DNA of 64,000 nucleotides from the NCBI RefSeq assembly GCF_003025005.1, contig NZ_PVSS01000003.1, positions 186,001 through 250,000 on the forward strand, read 5' to 3'. Origin of the DNA: Brumimicrobium mesophilum. Its GTDB lineage: Bacteria > Bacteroidota > Bacteroidia > Flavobacteriales_D > Crocinitomicaceae. The position numbers were made by a program, and so were the translations under genes. Within the stretch, counting starts at the first letter, position 1; each line of letters starts with the position of its first letter. The notes under the pieces were generated by a model. It had not been told where the DNA came from and searched no databases. It was given only the letters and a program-made list of their open reading frames with translations. Below are positions 1-9,187 of the stretch, piece after piece.

Positions 1-32
1 GTCATGAATACTAATTTATTTATTTTTGACAT

Positions 33-656
33 ATGAAAAATACAAAGGAGCGCATTTTGGAAACGGCTTTAAATCTTTTTAATTCGGATGGATTGTCACA
101 AGTAACGCTTAGGACAATTGCAGATAAAATGGGAATTAGTCAAGGTAATTTAAACTACCATTATAAAAAAAGGGAGTTTATAATTGAGTCACTGTACTTT
201 CAATTGGTTTCAAAAATAGAGGAGGAGATGTTCAAAAATGATGCAACTGATTTAGGATTAGCAACCCTGTTCAGTATGTCATCATCGATAATGAAAAACT
301 TCTTTGATTATCGCTTTTTTATGCTTGATTTTGTGCAAATTATGAGAGAAAACGAAATCATTAAAGCACATTATTTAGAGTTGTCAAAATCACGTGAAGA
401 GCAGTTTAGTTCATTATTTGATGTATTGATAAGGAAGGATATACTATTAACTGAGACCTTAGAAAACGAATACTTTTTTTTATATAAGAGGTTTGAAATT
501 CTAGGAAATTTTTGGATTTCATCAGCGGAAATTTCAACGCATAAATTGAGTAAAAAAATGATTGTAGAATATTCAGAACTGATAAACCAAGCTATTTTTC
601 CTTATTTAACAGATAAAGGAAGAGGGGTTTATTTTGAACTCAGCAAAAATAGTTAA
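33..656 (+). CDS. TetR/AcrR-family transcriptional regulator
   Basis: Residues 5-55 form a typical TetR DNA-binding domain: an ERILETALNLFNSDG helix, then a helix-turn-helix around TLRTIADKMGISQGNLNYHY. The remaining 150 residues are a helical ligand/dimer domain too divergent to assign an inducer. At 207 residues it has the usual family length. TATTTTTG at 21-28 fits the Bacteroidota -7 box but lies only four bases before the ATG, so if it is used the message would be nearly leaderless. The next gene is convergent, so no operon partner is visible on this side and the target genes cannot be named. Confidence 0.88.
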   Translation: MKNTKERILETALNLFNSDGLSQVTLRTIADKMGISQGNLNYHYKKREFIIESLYFQLVSKIEEEMFKNDATDLGLATLFSMSSSIMKNFFDYRFFMLDFVQIMRENEIIKAHYLELSKSREEQFSSLFDVLIRKDILLTETLENEYFFLYKRFEILGNFWISSAEISTHKLSKKMIVEYSELINQAIFPYLTDKGRGVYFELSKNS

Positions 657-856
657 AATTATATTTTACGGTTTGTATTTATTTCTACTTTGAAATTTTG
701 TGGTAGACCAAGAAGTTTGAATATCAATATTCCGAATATACTCCGTATTTTATGCTTTTAATTGTAGTGAATAAAGACCATAATGATTAGGGTAATTACT
801 ATTGACAAAAAATGACTAGTGCGTGTTATACCATTCCTGAATATAAACTAAGTCTT

Positions 857-3586
857 TTACCTTTCCCATTTATTCACATGTTCTATTTTTTCTTCAAATT
901 GGGCCGCTAGCGATTTCATTCTTGATTTTAATAGCGCTTTTCTACCTTCTAAAGTTCTAGTAAATATTAAATCACAGTTTCCAACATGCTTATTCCAGTT
1001 ATCTTCAAAGTTTTCAGCCATGGCTTTGTTCTTACCTAAAATTTCAGGAACAGAGTGATAATCTTTTTGACTTATGAAAAGAAGTAACTTACTTTTACGA
1101 GTAATCACATATCTAGGATTATCAATTGGTGCAATTATTTCATAAAGAGAGTTTATAAATGTCGATTTTTCGAAAGTTGTACCACCTTCTAAATGACAAT
1201 AAACTGAACCCCATTCATCAACTTTAGATTTAACTTTTAAATCTGAAGATTTAGTATGGACAAGTCCTACTTTTAATAAAGATTGAATTAAAGCCTTACC
1301 AATATTTTGAATATCCTTTGATATGTCACGGTATTTAACAAATAATCTAAATGTTTTAAAAGCTAATCTACCAAATAAAACAATACCTAAAATTCCCACT
1401 ACGATGAGGAAAAAATATAATTCTCGCATAGATTTTATTCCTCTGGCAGCGCGTCCAAAACCTTGTAAAGCTTCTACGCCATAAGCAAGTAATCCAAAGC
1501 CCAATGAAATTAAGAGGTTTGCGATTGTTTTATTAAGGTACATAGACTTAGTGGCTTTGTAATCTCCTTTTTCATTAAATGGAATTTTTATTTCTTCCAC
1601 TAATGTTATTCCAGTTTCTAAAGCCAAGTTCCATCTGTTTTTTAAATCTTCTCGGTCTCCAGCCAAAGCGAACATATTTTTATTTTTCACCTCAATCTCC
1701 TCTCTGTTGTTTAGTTTGTTCGCTAAGTTTAACCGACCAATTCCATTTTCAATTCCCGCATCTTCTTTGAATGATACACCAACAAAGCTTCTGAATCTTC
1801 TACTTAGTAATTCTAGATCTTGGCCACCATTTACTGAAGTTTGATCTAAAGTAGCTAAATGCCAAATGTTACCAGTTTTTGCAGGATTTCCTTTTTGGGT
1901 GCGTATTGCTCTACCACGCATTTGATTTGATAAAACAAAAGACCCAACAAAGCTGGCTAGTATCAAAGAATTGATTGCTGGTGCATCCCAACCTTCTCCA
2001 AGTAGAGATTTTGTTCCTATTAAAACTTCAATTTCACCACCTTGAAATATTTGGGTTACAATATGTATTATACTGTTTTTAATTTGTTCATTTTGATGGA
2101 TTAAGATATAGTTGTTATCATAAGGAACAGGTGATGAGTTGATTTTTGTAATTCCACGCGCATTAAATAAACTTTCAAAAGTTGAATACGCTGATTTTGG
2201 AATAATAATCATTGAACCTGTTAAAACACCTATTTTTTTATTATTGGTATTGTTTCGTCGTAGTTTTTCGAAGATTGGAATAATACCGATTTTGGTTAAT
2301 TCAATATTGTTTTCAACGGAATTGACATAGAACTCTTTCCTAATATAGTCCGTAAGAATTACCATTCGTAAACCTACACCTAACTGATTGTACTCAAAAT
2401 CAACAATTTTACAAATTCCATTTAATTTACTAATACTTGATGTAAGAAAACCCGTAATTCGTTGATTATTAGAAAAATCAATTCGTCTTTTTTCAATGGC
2501 ACCAACTCTTCTAAGTTTGTTTTCTAATTTAAATTTATACTCTTCGTATTTAATAAAATGGTCTTTTTCTTTATAGAGAAAGAAATCTAAAATTGATTCC
2601 ATCCATTTGTAATCAAGTGGTGGAATTTTAAACTTTTTATCTCCAATAATGTCAAGATGTGATAAGGGAATTTCTTTTTCGTTGTGGTTAAGAAAGATTA
2701 TCAAAGCGGAGTAATAAGAAAGATTTGAATAAATCCAATCCAATTTATTTTCAGGATTTCTCCAGATTGGATGATTCTCAATAGCCTTAATTAAGGTTTC
2801 TTCATTCTTTAATTCTTGAAACGTTTTTTCAATATTTTCTCTGAATTTTAGGATTTTTTTATTCTCTTCCTCAGAAGGTAAAGTAAAATAGACGTAATCT
2901 TGATGTGCACACAAATCACCTTCAATCACCAATTCTGGAACTGAAATTTCTGCATCCACCGGACCATTTAATTCAATATAACGTTGCCATTCATTTGGAG
3001 TGACATCATAAGGAGGAGTAGCTGTTAATCCCACAACTATGGGATTCAATTTCTCCTTTACACGCGTTAAGGTTTTCCACCATTCATTCTTTAAATGGTG
3101 GGCTTCATCAACCACAATAGTTTGAATTTTTTGACCTTGTAATCCTTTTACAATTTCATCAAATTTAACATTTAAAGATTCTTCTATTTTACTATGAGGT
3201 ATTTCTGATTCTTCCTCGTCAAGGTTTTCTTCTGTATTTCTCAAATTGTTACATGCTGAATGTAGACCTTGATAGGTTACTACCGTCAGGAATTTTGGAT
3301 TTCTAATATCTCTGGAGATCCAGTCAGGAGTTGTTTGAGTTTGTAGAAATAGTTCGCATAATCTATGAATCCATTGATTTCTAATCGCAAGAGTAGGAGC
3401 TAAAATTAAAGTGGGTTTATTGAGACGAATAGCCACTTCTAAACCTAAAATGGTCTTGCCAGAACCGGGTGGAGCAATTATATGTAAATGCTTATCCAAT
3501 AAATGTTCATCTAATTCAGTGAGAACACGCTCTTGGTATTTACGCCAACTGTATTTGAATTTTATGTCTTTAGGATATTCTTTCAA
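857..3586 (-). CDS. SF2 DEAD/DEAH-type helicase with two membrane-spanning segments
   Basis: A 909-residue superfamily 2 helicase or translocase. Motif I (APPGSGKT) is at residues 38-45, DEAH at 160-163, TATPP at about 189 and GEGWDAP at 530-536. The arginine-finger motif QMRGRAIR is at 555-562, so both RecA-like lobes look intact. The RecA lobes are separated by a long insert (about 210-450). After the helicase core, residues 689-706 and 722-740 are strongly hydrophobic and look like two transmembrane helices, followed by a soluble domain of about 165 residues that I do not recognise. Membrane-attached SF2 helicases are uncommon. A role in defence or restriction-like processing is only a possibility. 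Upstream on the same strand are a small membrane protein (77 bp away) and a reductase gene. Confidence 0.85.
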   Translation of the reverse strand: MKEYPKDIKFKYSWRKYQERVLTELDEHLLDKHLHIIAPPGSGKTILGLEVAIRLNKPTLILAPTLAIRNQWIHRLCELFLQTQTTPDWISRDIRNPKFLTVVTYQGLHSACNNLRNTEENLDEEESEIPHSKIEESLNVKFDEIVKGLQGQKIQTIVVDEAHHLKNEWWKTLTRVKEKLNPIVVGLTATPPYDVTPNEWQRYIELNGPVDAEISVPELVIEGDLCAHQDYVYFTLPSEEENKKILKFRENIEKTFQELKNEETLIKAIENHPIWRNPENKLDWIYSNLSYYSALIIFLNHNEKEIPLSHLDIIGDKKFKIPPLDYKWMESILDFFLYKEKDHFIKYEEYKFKLENKLRRVGAIEKRRIDFSNNQRITGFLTSSISKLNGICKIVDFEYNQLGVGLRMVILTDYIRKEFYVNSVENNIELTKIGIIPIFEKLRRNNTNNKKIGVLTGSMIIIPKSAYSTFESLFNARGITKINSSPVPYDNNYILIHQNEQIKNSIIHIVTQIFQGGEIEVLIGTKSLLGEGWDAPAINSLILASFVGSFVLSNQMRGRAIRTQKGNPAKTGNIWHLATLDQTSVNGGQDLELLSRRFRSFVGVSFKEDAGIENGIGRLNLANKLNNREEIEVKNKNMFALAGDREDLKNRWNLALETGITLVEEIKIPFNEKGDYKATKSMYLNKTIANLLISLGFGLLAYGVEALQGFGRAARGIKSMRELYFFLIVVGILGIVLFGRLAFKTFRLFVKYRDISKDIQNIGKALIQSLLKVGLVHTKSSDLKVKSKVDEWGSVYCHLEGGTTFEKSTFINSLYEIIAPIDNPRYVITRKSKLLLFISQKDYHSVPEILGKNKAMAENFEDNWNKHVGNCDLIFTRTLEGRKALLKSRMKSLAAQFEEKIEHVNKWER

Positions 3587-3663
3587 GTTGTAGTTTGTTT
3601 TCTGATATTAGAATTCAATATTGGAGCTAAATTAATAATTTATTGGAGCTTTCTTTATCCTAT

Positions 3664-4035
3664 CTATCTCTCTTTTGAAATAGTCTTCAATTCAAATCCA
3701 ATTAGAATCGCAATAACCACAAATTCACCAATAAAATAAGATAAGTCTAACTGAGTTAATTTTGGAAAATATTTAATGATGAATACAATCGAAAGTGATA
3801 AGTAAGAACTGTTTAAAAATATTAATATACTTAAAAAAAGTTTCCATTTTGATTTTACAAACTGATAACAGCTCAAAGAATAAATAAACAGACCGAACGC
3901 TATTCCAGACAATAAATAAAGAACATTTTTTGGCATTCGGAAATACTGGTCTAATTGGCCTAAAACCAAAAATAATAGGAGGGATGTTAGTAAAGCTCCA
4001 ATTGCATCAGTGAGGAATAGTTGTTTCGGGTTCAT
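3664..4035 (-). CDS. small four-helix membrane protein of unknown function
   Basis: The 123-residue product is almost entirely hydrophobic and shows four probable transmembrane helices (about 12-28, 37-56, 66-86 and 98-115). Conserved polar or catalytic motifs are not evident and I do not recognise the family. It starts seven bases after the stop of the upstream reductase gene, so the two are probably co-transcribed. The helicase gene follows 77 bp downstream on the same strand. A membrane location is the only functional statement supported. Confidence 0.65.
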   Translation of the reverse strand: MNPKQLFLTDAIGALLTSLLLFLVLGQLDQYFRMPKNVLYLLSGIAFGLFIYSLSCYQFVKSKWKLFLSILIFLNSSYLSLSIVFIIKYFPKLTQLDLSYFIGEFVVIAILIGFELKTISKER

Positions 4036-4042
4036 GAATAGT

Positions 4043-5158
4043 CTAATAACTCTTCCTAAACTTTTTTTCTACCGAAAAATTGATCAAATTCATGAAATTC
4101 TCGTGAACTCCTAAAGTGATGTCTAACTTTAATTGATCTATCAATTTTAAAATTGAATCAGGGTTAAACTGTAAATCAGGAACTGAAATGTATTTCTCAA
4201 ATAAACTTCCCAAAGTTTTGTAGTACAATGTTTCGAAGGTATTTTGATTTTCAGGTTTTTCTTCAACATACTTGTAGGAGTGGATATCAAAAGCTTCTAG
4301 TACATCTCCAACATAATCTTTGTGTAATATTTGTTTAGGATTAACAATGTTTAATTCACCAATTTCTGGATTAAGGAAAGCATATAAAATGGCTTTTGAT
4401 ACAAAATCTACAGGTACAATGTTTAATCCGCTATTTTTATCAATCCAAATTCTGAATTTATCAATTGGTTTATTGGCGTATTTATCTAAAAAAATAGGCC
4501 ACGAATAAAAGACATCATATTTAGGCGTTTCAAAAAAAGGCTTGTCTATTAATCGTCCACATATAATGCTAGGTCTTAAAATCTGAGCAATAATACCTAG
4601 TGAGCGGCAGGTTTCTTTAACAAAACGCTCACTTTCATATTTTGATTGTTCGTAGGGATTTCTGAAGTTCTTAACATCGTAATTTGAAATGTTATCATTC
4701 ACTTTTTGATCTTGAATTCCAAATGAATAGGCTGTACTAATATAAAGAAAGCGTTGAACTGTCTTTGGAAGTTGTTCCAAAAGATGCTTTGTTACCTGAT
4801 AGTTTTGATTGTGAACAATTGTTTTGGAGTCATTTGTATTCAATAGACTTGTTGAGCCAGCGCAATGAATAACAGTATTGAAGTCAAACTGAGTTAGAAT
4901 TTCATTGGAAATTTTAGATAAATCTTCAGAGATGACAGTTATTTTCTCTAAACATTCTTCAATTGTAAACTGATTAAGAAATGCTGGTCGTGATTCATCT
5001 TGAAGAATATCGATCAAACGTTGTTGAGCCGATTTATCATTGTTTCGAATTACTACATATAAGTGATTTACCGATTTTTCAACAAGCGATTTGTGCACCC
5101 ATTCAAAAATAATGTGACTTCCAACAATTCCAGCTCCTCCAGTTAATAGACAATTCAT
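4043..5158 (-). CDS. NAD(P)-dependent reductase/epimerase-like protein (extended SDR fold, NAD_binding_4 type)
   Basis: Starting at the ATG at 5158 (371 residues), the protein opens with MNCLLTGGAGIVGS, placing the TGGxGxxG dinucleotide-binding motif at residues 6-13 as usual for extended short-chain dehydrogenases. The frame stays open 16 codons further upstream, but that would put non-conserved residues ahead of the first beta strand. The catalytic YxxxK is in NPYEQSKYESE. The spacing and the LRPSIICG segment resemble thioester-reductase or fatty-acyl reductase domains (NAD_binding_4) rather than sugar epimerases. The substrate cannot be told. Transcribed with the small membrane protein gene seven bases downstream. 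Confidence 0.75.
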   Translation of the reverse strand: MNCLLTGGAGIVGSHIIFEWVHKSLVEKSVNHLYVVIRNNDKSAQQRLIDILQDESRPAFLNQFTIEECLEKITVISEDLSKISNEILTQFDFNTVIHCAGSTSLLNTNDSKTIVHNQNYQVTKHLLEQLPKTVQRFLYISTAYSFGIQDQKVNDNISNYDVKNFRNPYEQSKYESERFVKETCRSLGIIAQILRPSIICGRLIDKPFFETPKYDVFYSWPIFLDKYANKPIDKFRIWIDKNSGLNIVPVDFVSKAILYAFLNPEIGELNIVNPKQILHKDYVGDVLEAFDIHSYKYVEEKPENQNTFETLYYKTLGSLFEKYISVPDLQFNPDSILKLIDQLKLDITLGVHENFMNLINFSVEKKFRKSY

Positions 5159-5510
5159 AATTTCAGTAAAGTTTTTGCAAGTATAAGCTATTTTTAAGAT
5201 TATCACGATATCTTAATTTCAATCAAATTGAATTCCATTGAAATTCTCAAGTTTATTATTAAATTTTGAATGGTTTGTTTTTTGAGTTTCTACCGTTGAG
5301 CAATAATAATTGGGATAAAGATAAGGGGGTATTAACGCTGTGCGAAATAGGTTAACCCTTGATATCTTTATTAAAGTTTCGAATTTAGAAAAGGTCGATG
5401 TAGAATTTCAATCTAAAATGAATAAGACATTAGTTTTAAAACTTATTTTATTTATTCGTGAGAAGCATTTTATAAAGAGATAAAGAATCAATTTGATAAC
5501 TAAACAATAA
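5159..5510. other. intergenic stretch without a recognised gene
   Basis: AT-rich DNA between the divergent end of the reductase gene and the serA terminator. A weak plus-strand frame from GTG 5340 to TAA 5483 (47 codons) has no recognisable similarity or ribosome-binding site, so I do not call it. I see no repeat or promoter with both boxes here. Confidence 0.5.
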
Positions 5511-5542
5511 TAAAAAAGCGTTCAACCAAAGGAAGAACGCTT
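5511..5542 (-). terminator. Rho-independent terminator of serC-serA
   Basis: Eight-base inverted repeat AAGCGTTC (5516-5523) and GAACGCTT (5535-5542) with an 11-nt loop. On the minus strand it is followed by a T tract. It lies 20 bp after the serA stop. Confidence 0.75.
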
Positions 5543-5562
5543 ATAAATCTGAATTAATCAGT

Positions 5563-6525
5563 TTAATTTTTGAATGTTGCAATAATTTTATCGGCTAACT
5601 CAGTACCAATTCTTCCTTGTGCTTCTGAAGTTGCAGCACCAATATGTGGAGTATTTGCAATTTGAGAATGTTGCAATAAATCTTTTCTAGGAGATGGTTC
5701 ATTTTCAAATACATCTAAAGCAGCAGCTGCTACTTTTCCACTTCTCAAAGCTTCTAATAAGTCATCTTCTTCAATAACTCCTCCTCTTGCAATGTTCATA
5801 ATTCGAACACCGTTCTTCATTTTTTCAAACTCGGATTTCGTTATTACCGCTTTTCCATCTGGTGACTTAGGAACGTGCATAGAGATATAGTCTGCAACAC
5901 CTAATACATCATTTAGATTTGTAGTTGTCTTAATTTTACTTATTACTTGACCTACACCTTCGATAGAGATAGGGATTTCAATTTCTTCTTCATCCAAAGA
6001 GATACCGATAACTTTCATTCCGATTCCTAAAGCATAACTTGCAAGTGCTTGACCAATACGGCCAAATCCAACAATTAATAAAGTTTTCCCCCTTAGTTCA
6101 ACACCTTTGCTGTATTTCTTTTTAAGTCCTTTAAAGTCTTCGTAACCTTTTCCCGGCATTTCTTTATAGGAATCATAAGTTGAACGAGACAAAGAGAACA
6201 AGGATGCCATTGCTAGTTCAGCCACCGATTGGGAGGAAGCTGCAGGTGTATTTTCTACAGTTATTCCTTTACTACGAGCGTATTCTACATCAATGTTATC
6301 CATACCAACACCACCACGACCTATAAATTTCAATTCTGGGCATGCATCAATTAAATCTTTTCTAACTGTTGTAGCGGAACGAACAAGTAAACCAATATAA
6401 TTCTCTTTTCTAATTGTTTCAACTAACTTATCTTGAGGTACATGTTCTGTAACTACAGTAAATCCTGCTCCTTCTAATTTTTCTATACCTTCTGACGAAA
6501 TTCCGTCATTTGCTAAAATCTTCAT
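5563..6525 (-). CDS. serA: D-3-phosphoglycerate dehydrogenase (D-2-hydroxyacid dehydrogenase family)
   Basis: First step of serine synthesis: NAD-dependent oxidation of 3-phosphoglycerate to 3-phosphohydroxypyruvate, cytosolic. The Rossmann motif GFGRIG is at residues 153-158. The expected catalytic triad is present: Arg247 (NIARGG), Glu276 (DVFENEP) and His294 (NTPHIGAAT). At 320 residues it is the short form, without the C-terminal ACT regulatory domain of E. coli SerA, so serine feedback through ACT is not expected. It lies 22 bp downstream of serC in the same direction, which supports the serine-pathway assignment over other 2-hydroxyacid dehydrogenases. Confidence 0.92.
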   Translation of the reverse strand: MKILANDGISSEGIEKLEGAGFTVVTEHVPQDKLVETIRKENYIGLLVRSATTVRKDLIDACPELKFIGRGGVGMDNIDVEYARSKGITVENTPAASSQSVAELAMASLFSLSRSTYDSYKEMPGKGYEDFKGLKKKYSKGVELRGKTLLIVGFGRIGQALASYALGIGMKVIGISLDEEEIEIPISIEGVGQVISKIKTTTNLNDVLGVADYISMHVPKSPDGKAVITKSEFEKMKNGVRIMNIARGGVIEEDDLLEALRSGKVAAAALDVFENEPSPRKDLLQHSQIANTPHIGAATSEAQGRIGTELADKIIATFKN

Positions 6526-6547
6526 TATAATTCTTCTAGTATTTATT

Positions 6548-7597
6548 TTATAGGGACTTCATTATCTTTACAAGTGCCTGAACGCTATTCAATTCTAAAG
6601 CATTGTACATTGACGCACGGTATCCACCTACTGAACGGTGACCTTTTAGCCCAATGATATTACCATCATTCCATAATTTATCGAAACGCTCTTTTTTACT
6701 TTCGTCAGTTAAACGGAAAGTAACATTCATCAATGAACGGTCTTTTACTTCAGTTGTTCCTTCGAAATTTGGATTGTTATCGATTTCATTGTATAACAAA
6801 TCTGCTTTTGCTTGATTCTTATTTGCAATTTCTTCAACACCTCCGTTCTTCAACATGTATTTCAAGTTTAGGTTAGAAACAAAAACTGAAAAAACAGGTG
6901 GAGTATTAAACATGCTGTCCTTCTTGGCATGAACAGCTAAGTCTAAATAGCTAGGGATGTGTAAAGTTGATTTTCCTAAAGCGCTATCTTTAACGATATA
7001 CAAAGTTGCACCAGCTGGACCAAGGTTTTTTTGAGCACCAGCATAAATCAAATCAAATTTTGAAACATCTATTGGTTGTGAAAAAATATCAGAAGACATA
7101 TCACAAATTAAGGGTACGTCAGTTTTTGGAATTGTTTTAAACTGAGTTCCTGCAATTGTATTGTTTGACGTATAATGTAAGAAATCTATATCATCAGGAA
7201 TTTCGTTGAAATCAGGAATATAATTAAATCCTTTGTCTTTAGATGATGCGATTTCTATAGCCTCTAATCCAGCATTTGCACCTTCTTTAACTGCGTTGGT
7301 AGCCCAGGTTCCAGTGTTGATGTAAGCTGCTCTTTTGTGCTTTCCAGCAAAATTATAAGCGGCAATTAAAAATCCCAGACTTGCACCACCTTGTAGGAAT
7401 AGTACTGTATATCCTTCAGGAACATTTAAAGCTTTTTTTACGTTTTCACGAGCTTCTTCCATTACTTTAACAAAATCCGCGCTTCTATGCGAGACTTCAA
7501 GAATAGATAATCCATTAAAATCAAGTACTGCGGCTGCAGCTTCTTTAAAGACCTCTTGCGGTAGAATACAAGGTCCAGCTCCAAAATTATGTTTCAT
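6548..7597 (-). CDS. serC: phosphoserine aminotransferase
   Basis: PLP-dependent class V aminotransferase converting 3-phosphohydroxypyruvate and glutamate to phosphoserine and 2-oxoglutarate. The N-terminus (MKHNFGAGPCILPQEV) is diagnostic, and the Schiff-base lysine is Lys190 in AGAQKNLGPAG. HRSVGGYRASMYNA near the C-terminus is the phosphate-binding region. The length of 349 residues is near the family norm of about 360. First gene of a serC-serA operon. CAAATATG at 7613-7620 (minus strand CATATTTG) is one base off a -7 box upstream. Phosphoserine phosphatase is not in the window. Confidence 0.95.
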   Translation of the reverse strand: MKHNFGAGPCILPQEVFKEAAAAVLDFNGLSILEVSHRSADFVKVMEEARENVKKALNVPEGYTVLFLQGGASLGFLIAAYNFAGKHKRAAYINTGTWATNAVKEGANAGLEAIEIASSKDKGFNYIPDFNEIPDDIDFLHYTSNNTIAGTQFKTIPKTDVPLICDMSSDIFSQPIDVSKFDLIYAGAQKNLGPAGATLYIVKDSALGKSTLHIPSYLDLAVHAKKDSMFNTPPVFSVFVSNLNLKYMLKNGGVEEIANKNQAKADLLYNEIDNNPNFEGTTEVKDRSLMNVTFRLTDESKKERFDKLWNDGNIIGLKGHRSVGGYRASMYNALELNSVQALVKIMKSL

Positions 7598-7680
7598 GTC
7601 GGTTCTTTTTTTTACAAATATGTTAATAAATATGTGTTTTTTGAAAGGATTTATAGTTTAAATTCTAAATAGAATAAATA

Positions 7681-7710
7681 AAAAAAAGAGTCGACAATTC
7701 TGACGACTCT
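7681..7710 (-). terminator. Rho-independent terminator after the Thx gene
   Basis: AGAGTCG (7687-7693) pairs with CGACTCT (7704-7710). On the minus strand the stem is followed by at least seven T. It lies 19 bp past the Thx stop. Confidence 0.75.
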
Positions 7711-7728
7711 AGTTAATTTTTAACTCAT

Positions 7729-8022
7729 TTATTTAGTTTCTTTTTTATCATCAACTTCACTATCTAGCTTTGGTTCTTTTTTTGTTGAAGCCTTGACTTC
7801 AGTTTTCTTTGAAGCAACTTTTGATGTTACTTTCTTTTTATCATTTTTTTCTTCAGCTTTTTTAGATGTAGGTTTTTTTGTGGCTGCAGGAGTAACTATT
7901 TTGGATTCTTTTGTTTTGGCAATTGGAATATTCAAATTTGTACCTGCTTTTTTAGGTCTAGACTTTCCAAATGAACTTCTAAAACGTTTACCTTTTGCTG
8001 TTTTTAAATCACCTCTTCCCAT
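7729..8022 (-). CDS. 30S ribosomal protein Thx (bTHX) family protein with a long lysine-rich tail
   Basis: The first 28 residues (MGRGDLKTAKGKRFRSSFG, then KSRPKK) match the short Thx/THX ribosomal peptide, which in Thermus lies in the 30S head and is widespread in Bacteroidota. The rest (about 30-97) is a low-complexity tail of Lys, Thr, Ser, Ala and, at the end, Asp/Glu, similar to histone H1-like tails. Most Thx proteins I know are only 25-70 residues, so the tail is a notable extension. It may bind RNA or DNA non-specifically. Monocistronic, with its own terminator. Confidence 0.72.
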   Translation of the reverse strand: MGRGDLKTAKGKRFRSSFGKSRPKKAGTNLNIPIAKTKESKIVTPAATKKPTSKKAEEKNDKKKVTSKVASKKTEVKASTKKEPKLDSEVDDKKETK

Positions 8023-8095
8023 CGTATAAAGTATTTAATTATTTAGTTTGCTAAAAATACAAAAAATAGAACATTTAATTGATTAAAGAATAGAT

Positions 8096-8785
8096 TTAAA
8101 TTTCGTTTATAGCAATTCTTCGTAGGAAATCCTTAACTACGCCATTTGGGTTTTTAATAATTTTCTTGCACCATTCAATTTTTAATTCTGTTTGTTCTTT
8201 TTTACTAAGTTTCCAATTAAATTCATTTTGCTTTTCTAATCGAGTTCGAATAGTATTTATGGTTAAAGCTGCAGAAACAGAAATATTGAAACTTTCTGTA
8301 AATCCGACCATTGGGATTTTAACATAATAGTCTGCTAAATCAAGGGCTTTTTCAGAAAGTCCTGTTTGTTCTGTTCCAAATAAAAATGCAATAGGTTCAT
8401 CAATAGGTACATCATTAATGGTAAAAGCATCTGTATGCGGAGTTGTGGCAGCAATTTTATAACCATTTTTCTTTAGAGTTTGAATACAGGTAGTAGTTGG
8501 GTATAGAATGTCGGTGTAGTGATGATGATTTACCCATTGTCCCGCTCCTAAAGCAATGTCTCTGTTTACACTAAAATTGTTGTCTTTTTCAATAACATGT
8601 AAATCTTGGATACCAAAGCAATCACAGCTTCGCATAACGGCACTGGCATTGTGTTCTTGGTATAAGTTTTCAACAACTACCGTTATATGCCTTGTTCTTT
8701 CAGAAGAAATACGCTCGAATTTCTCAATTTTTTCTTTGGTAATGATAGAATACAATGCATTCAATAATTTTTCTTCAACATCCAT
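8096..8785 (-). CDS. TrmH/SpoU-family RNA 2'-O-methyltransferase
   Basis: SPOUT-fold AdoMet-dependent methyltransferase. Motif 1 is ENLYQEHNASAVMRSCDCFG, motif 2 FLFGTEQTGLSEKALDLAD and motif 3 KIPMVGFTESFNISVSAALTI, with the catalytic Arg in AVMRSC and the AdoMet-binding trefoil knot at the C-terminal half. The order and length (229 residues) fit tRNA Gm18 methyltransferase TrmH better than the longer RlmB type. I start it at the ATG at 8785: the frame extends to 8827, but those 14 codons overlap the terminator hairpin of the upstream HU gene. Confidence 0.87.
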   Translation of the reverse strand: MDVEEKLLNALYSIITKEKIEKFERISSERTRHITVVVENLYQEHNASAVMRSCDCFGIQDLHVIEKDNNFSVNRDIALGAGQWVNHHHYTDILYPTTTCIQTLKKNGYKIAATTPHTDAFTINDVPIDEPIAFLFGTEQTGLSEKALDLADYYVKIPMVGFTESFNISVSAALTINTIRTRLEKQNEFNWKLSKKEQTELKIEWCKKIIKNPNGVVKDFLRRIAINEI

Positions 8786-8796
8786 ATTTAAAAGAT

Positions 8797-8822
8797 AAAA
8801 AAAGGGAGCTTTTTGAGCTCCC
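8797..8822 (-). terminator. Rho-independent terminator of the HU gene
   Basis: GGGAGCT (8804-8810) and AGCTCCC (8816-8822) form a seven-pair stem with a five-base loop, followed on the minus strand by seven T. It lies 25 bp past the HU stop and excludes the longest start for the downstream methyltransferase. Confidence 0.85.
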
Positions 8823-8847
8823 ATCAATTTTTTAACTGAATTGCAAT

Positions 8848-9120
8848 TTAGTTAACAGAGCCCGCTAACTCAGAACCTGCTTTAAACTTAACAACTTTTT
8901 TTGCTGCAATTTGAATTTCTTTACCAGTTTGTGGGTTTCTTCCCGTTCTAGCAGCACGCTCAGAAATAGAAAAAGAACCAAATCCGATCAAAGAAAGGCG
9001 ATCACCTTTTTTTAATGCATCAGTAGTTGCGTTAATAAATGCGTCTAAAGCTTTTTTTGAATCTGCTTTTGACAATCCAGCTTCTGAAGACATTGCTTCG
9101 ATCAATTCTGCTTTGTTCAT
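8848..9120 (-). CDS. hup: HU-family DNA-binding protein
   Basis: A 90-residue HU/IHF-type nucleoid protein. MNKAELIEAMSSEAGLSKAD gives the N-terminal helices, GDRLSLIGFGSFSI the beta saddle, and the DNA-intercalating arm carries ARTGRNPQTG with the conserved Asn-Pro. Full length with no insertions. HU bends and compacts DNA non-specifically as a dimer. The gene has its own promoter and terminator, consistent with a highly expressed single-gene unit. Confidence 0.95.
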   Translation of the reverse strand: MNKAELIEAMSSEAGLSKADSKKALDAFINATTDALKKGDRLSLIGFGSFSISERAARTGRNPQTGKEIQIAAKKVVKFKAGSELAGSVN

Positions 9121-9157
9121 AGTTATAGTTTTTTTAATTGTTAAAATTATACTTAAG

Positions 9158-9187
9158 CAAATATAGCGGAATATCCACTATTCACAA
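9158..9187 (-). promoter_or_regulatory. promoter of the HU gene
   Basis: On the minus strand, TTG at 9187-9185, 19 bp, then TATATTTG at 9165-9158, an exact match to the Bacteroidota TTG/TAnnTTTG pattern. The start would fall near 9152, giving a leader of about 30 nt. Confidence 0.65.

Noticed and set aside
8786-8827. 14-codon N-terminal extension of the TrmH-like gene
   Set aside because: It coincides with the terminator hairpin of the HU gene, so translation from 8827 is improbable.
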